Below, one piece after another: positions 58,969 through 59,217 of a stretch of 59,217 nucleotides of DNA. The stretch is from positions 1 through 59,217 of the forward strand of contig MNQS01000008.1 of the NCBI GenBank assembly GCA_001915545.1, read 5' to 3'. Both the position numbers and the translations under genes were made by a program. How positions within the stretch are numbered: position 1 is the stretch's first letter; every line of letters begins with the position of its first letter. The DNA is from Bacteroides sp. 43_108. GTDB lineage: Bacteria; Bacteroidota; Bacteroidia; Bacteroidales; Bacteroidaceae. Under the pieces are notes generated by a model. It ran no database searches, was not told where the DNA came from, and saw only the letters and a list, made by a program, of their open reading frames with translations.

Positions 58969-59217
58969 GGCCGTCATCCCTGGCCAGGACCAGGGATCTG
59001 AACACCCACTATAAGCAGTATAAGTATCATGAGCATTGTTCTTCTCTTTGACCTTTGTGTCTAACTTTGTGCTTGTCGCTTTCATTCTCGGCCATTTTAA
59101 GGCCGTCATCCCTGGCTAGGACCAGGGATCTAAACGACCACTATAAGCTGTACAGGTATCATGAGCATTGTTCTTCTCTTTGACCTTTGTGTTGAGCTTT
59201 GTGCTTGTCGCGGACAT
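58969..59217. repeat. 132-bp direct repeat, two copies, the second cut by the window end
   Basis: Copy 1 spans 58969-59100 and copy 2 starts at 59101 and reaches the window end. Both begin GGCCGTCATCCCTGG and contain the inverted repeat ATCCCTGG/CCAGGGAT (58976-58997 and 59108-59129, exactly 132 bp apart). They continue through nearly identical CACTATAAGC, TATCATGAGCATTGTTCTTC and TTTGTGCTTGTCGC. Each copy is preceded by a short CGGCC/GGCCG inverted repeat. No coding frame is supported. More copies may follow outside the window. Confidence 0.85.

Overview
The window is chromosomal DNA from a member of the Bacteroidota, most likely order Bacteroidales and probably Prevotellaceae-like. The evidence is internal. 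Promoters follow the Bacteroidetes TTTG-N19-21-TAnnTTTG pattern, and Shine-Dalgarno sequences are essentially absent. There are Bacteroidetes-typical families (DUF4834, DUF4421, DUF2027-Smr, the long QueA form, a periplasmic-propeller transcriptional regulator), and several large secreted proteins end in C-terminal segments resembling type IX secretion (T9SS) sorting domains. Species cannot be named from sequence reading alone.

Layout. 1-224: tail of an IS30-like transposase and a strong promoter. 225-9016: mostly co-directional housekeeping genes for phosphatidylethanolamine synthesis (psd, pssA), tRNA modification (tadA, queA), biotin ligation (birA), peroxide defence (bcp), a nitroreductase, a Nudix hydrolase, a DUF2027-Smr protein, rhamnose mutarotase and a FabK/nitronate-monooxygenase flavoprotein. 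9088-13187: gltX, waaA (Kdo transferase) and a DUF4421 outer-membrane protein. 13365-15676 (minus): gamma-carbonic-anhydrase-like protein and an M24 aminopeptidase P. 15973-18779: mdh, rpsU, a Xer-type recombinase and a ribosome hibernation factor. 18869-31772: the classical translation/transcription cluster, tRNA-Thr, tRNA-Tyr, tRNA-Gly, tRNA-Thr, tuf, tRNA-Trp, secE, nusG, rplK, rplA, rplJ, rplL, rpoB, rpoC, with an attenuator-like hairpin between rplL and rpoB.

After rpoC the window becomes accessory: a decayed M56/BlaR1-like fragment, a lipoprotein and a MATE transporter, then a pectin (rhamnogalacturonan-I) utilisation island at 35136-49662. The island has a multidomain GH43 enzyme, a PL11 rhamnogalacturonan lyase fused to a long beta-strand-repeat region with a sorting domain, a GH2 enzyme, and a divergently transcribed one-protein regulator. 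It has no SusC/SusD pair inside the window. proA and proB follow on the minus strand, then a GH128-like glycanase and a three-module carbohydrate-binding-like surface protein. The right edge carries a 132-bp direct repeat.

The most unusual observations are two. (1) The island regulator at 46285-49662 looks like a hybrid two-component system but lacks the ATPase and receiver domains, and has Asn where the phospho-accepting His should be, so it cannot signal by the usual phosphorelay. (2) Three intergenic arrays (13250-13337, 31886-32017, 52158-52267) are built from degenerate units with an exact 22-bp period and a conserved YGRGSSCTCGC core. They are not CRISPRs and match no feature type I recognise.
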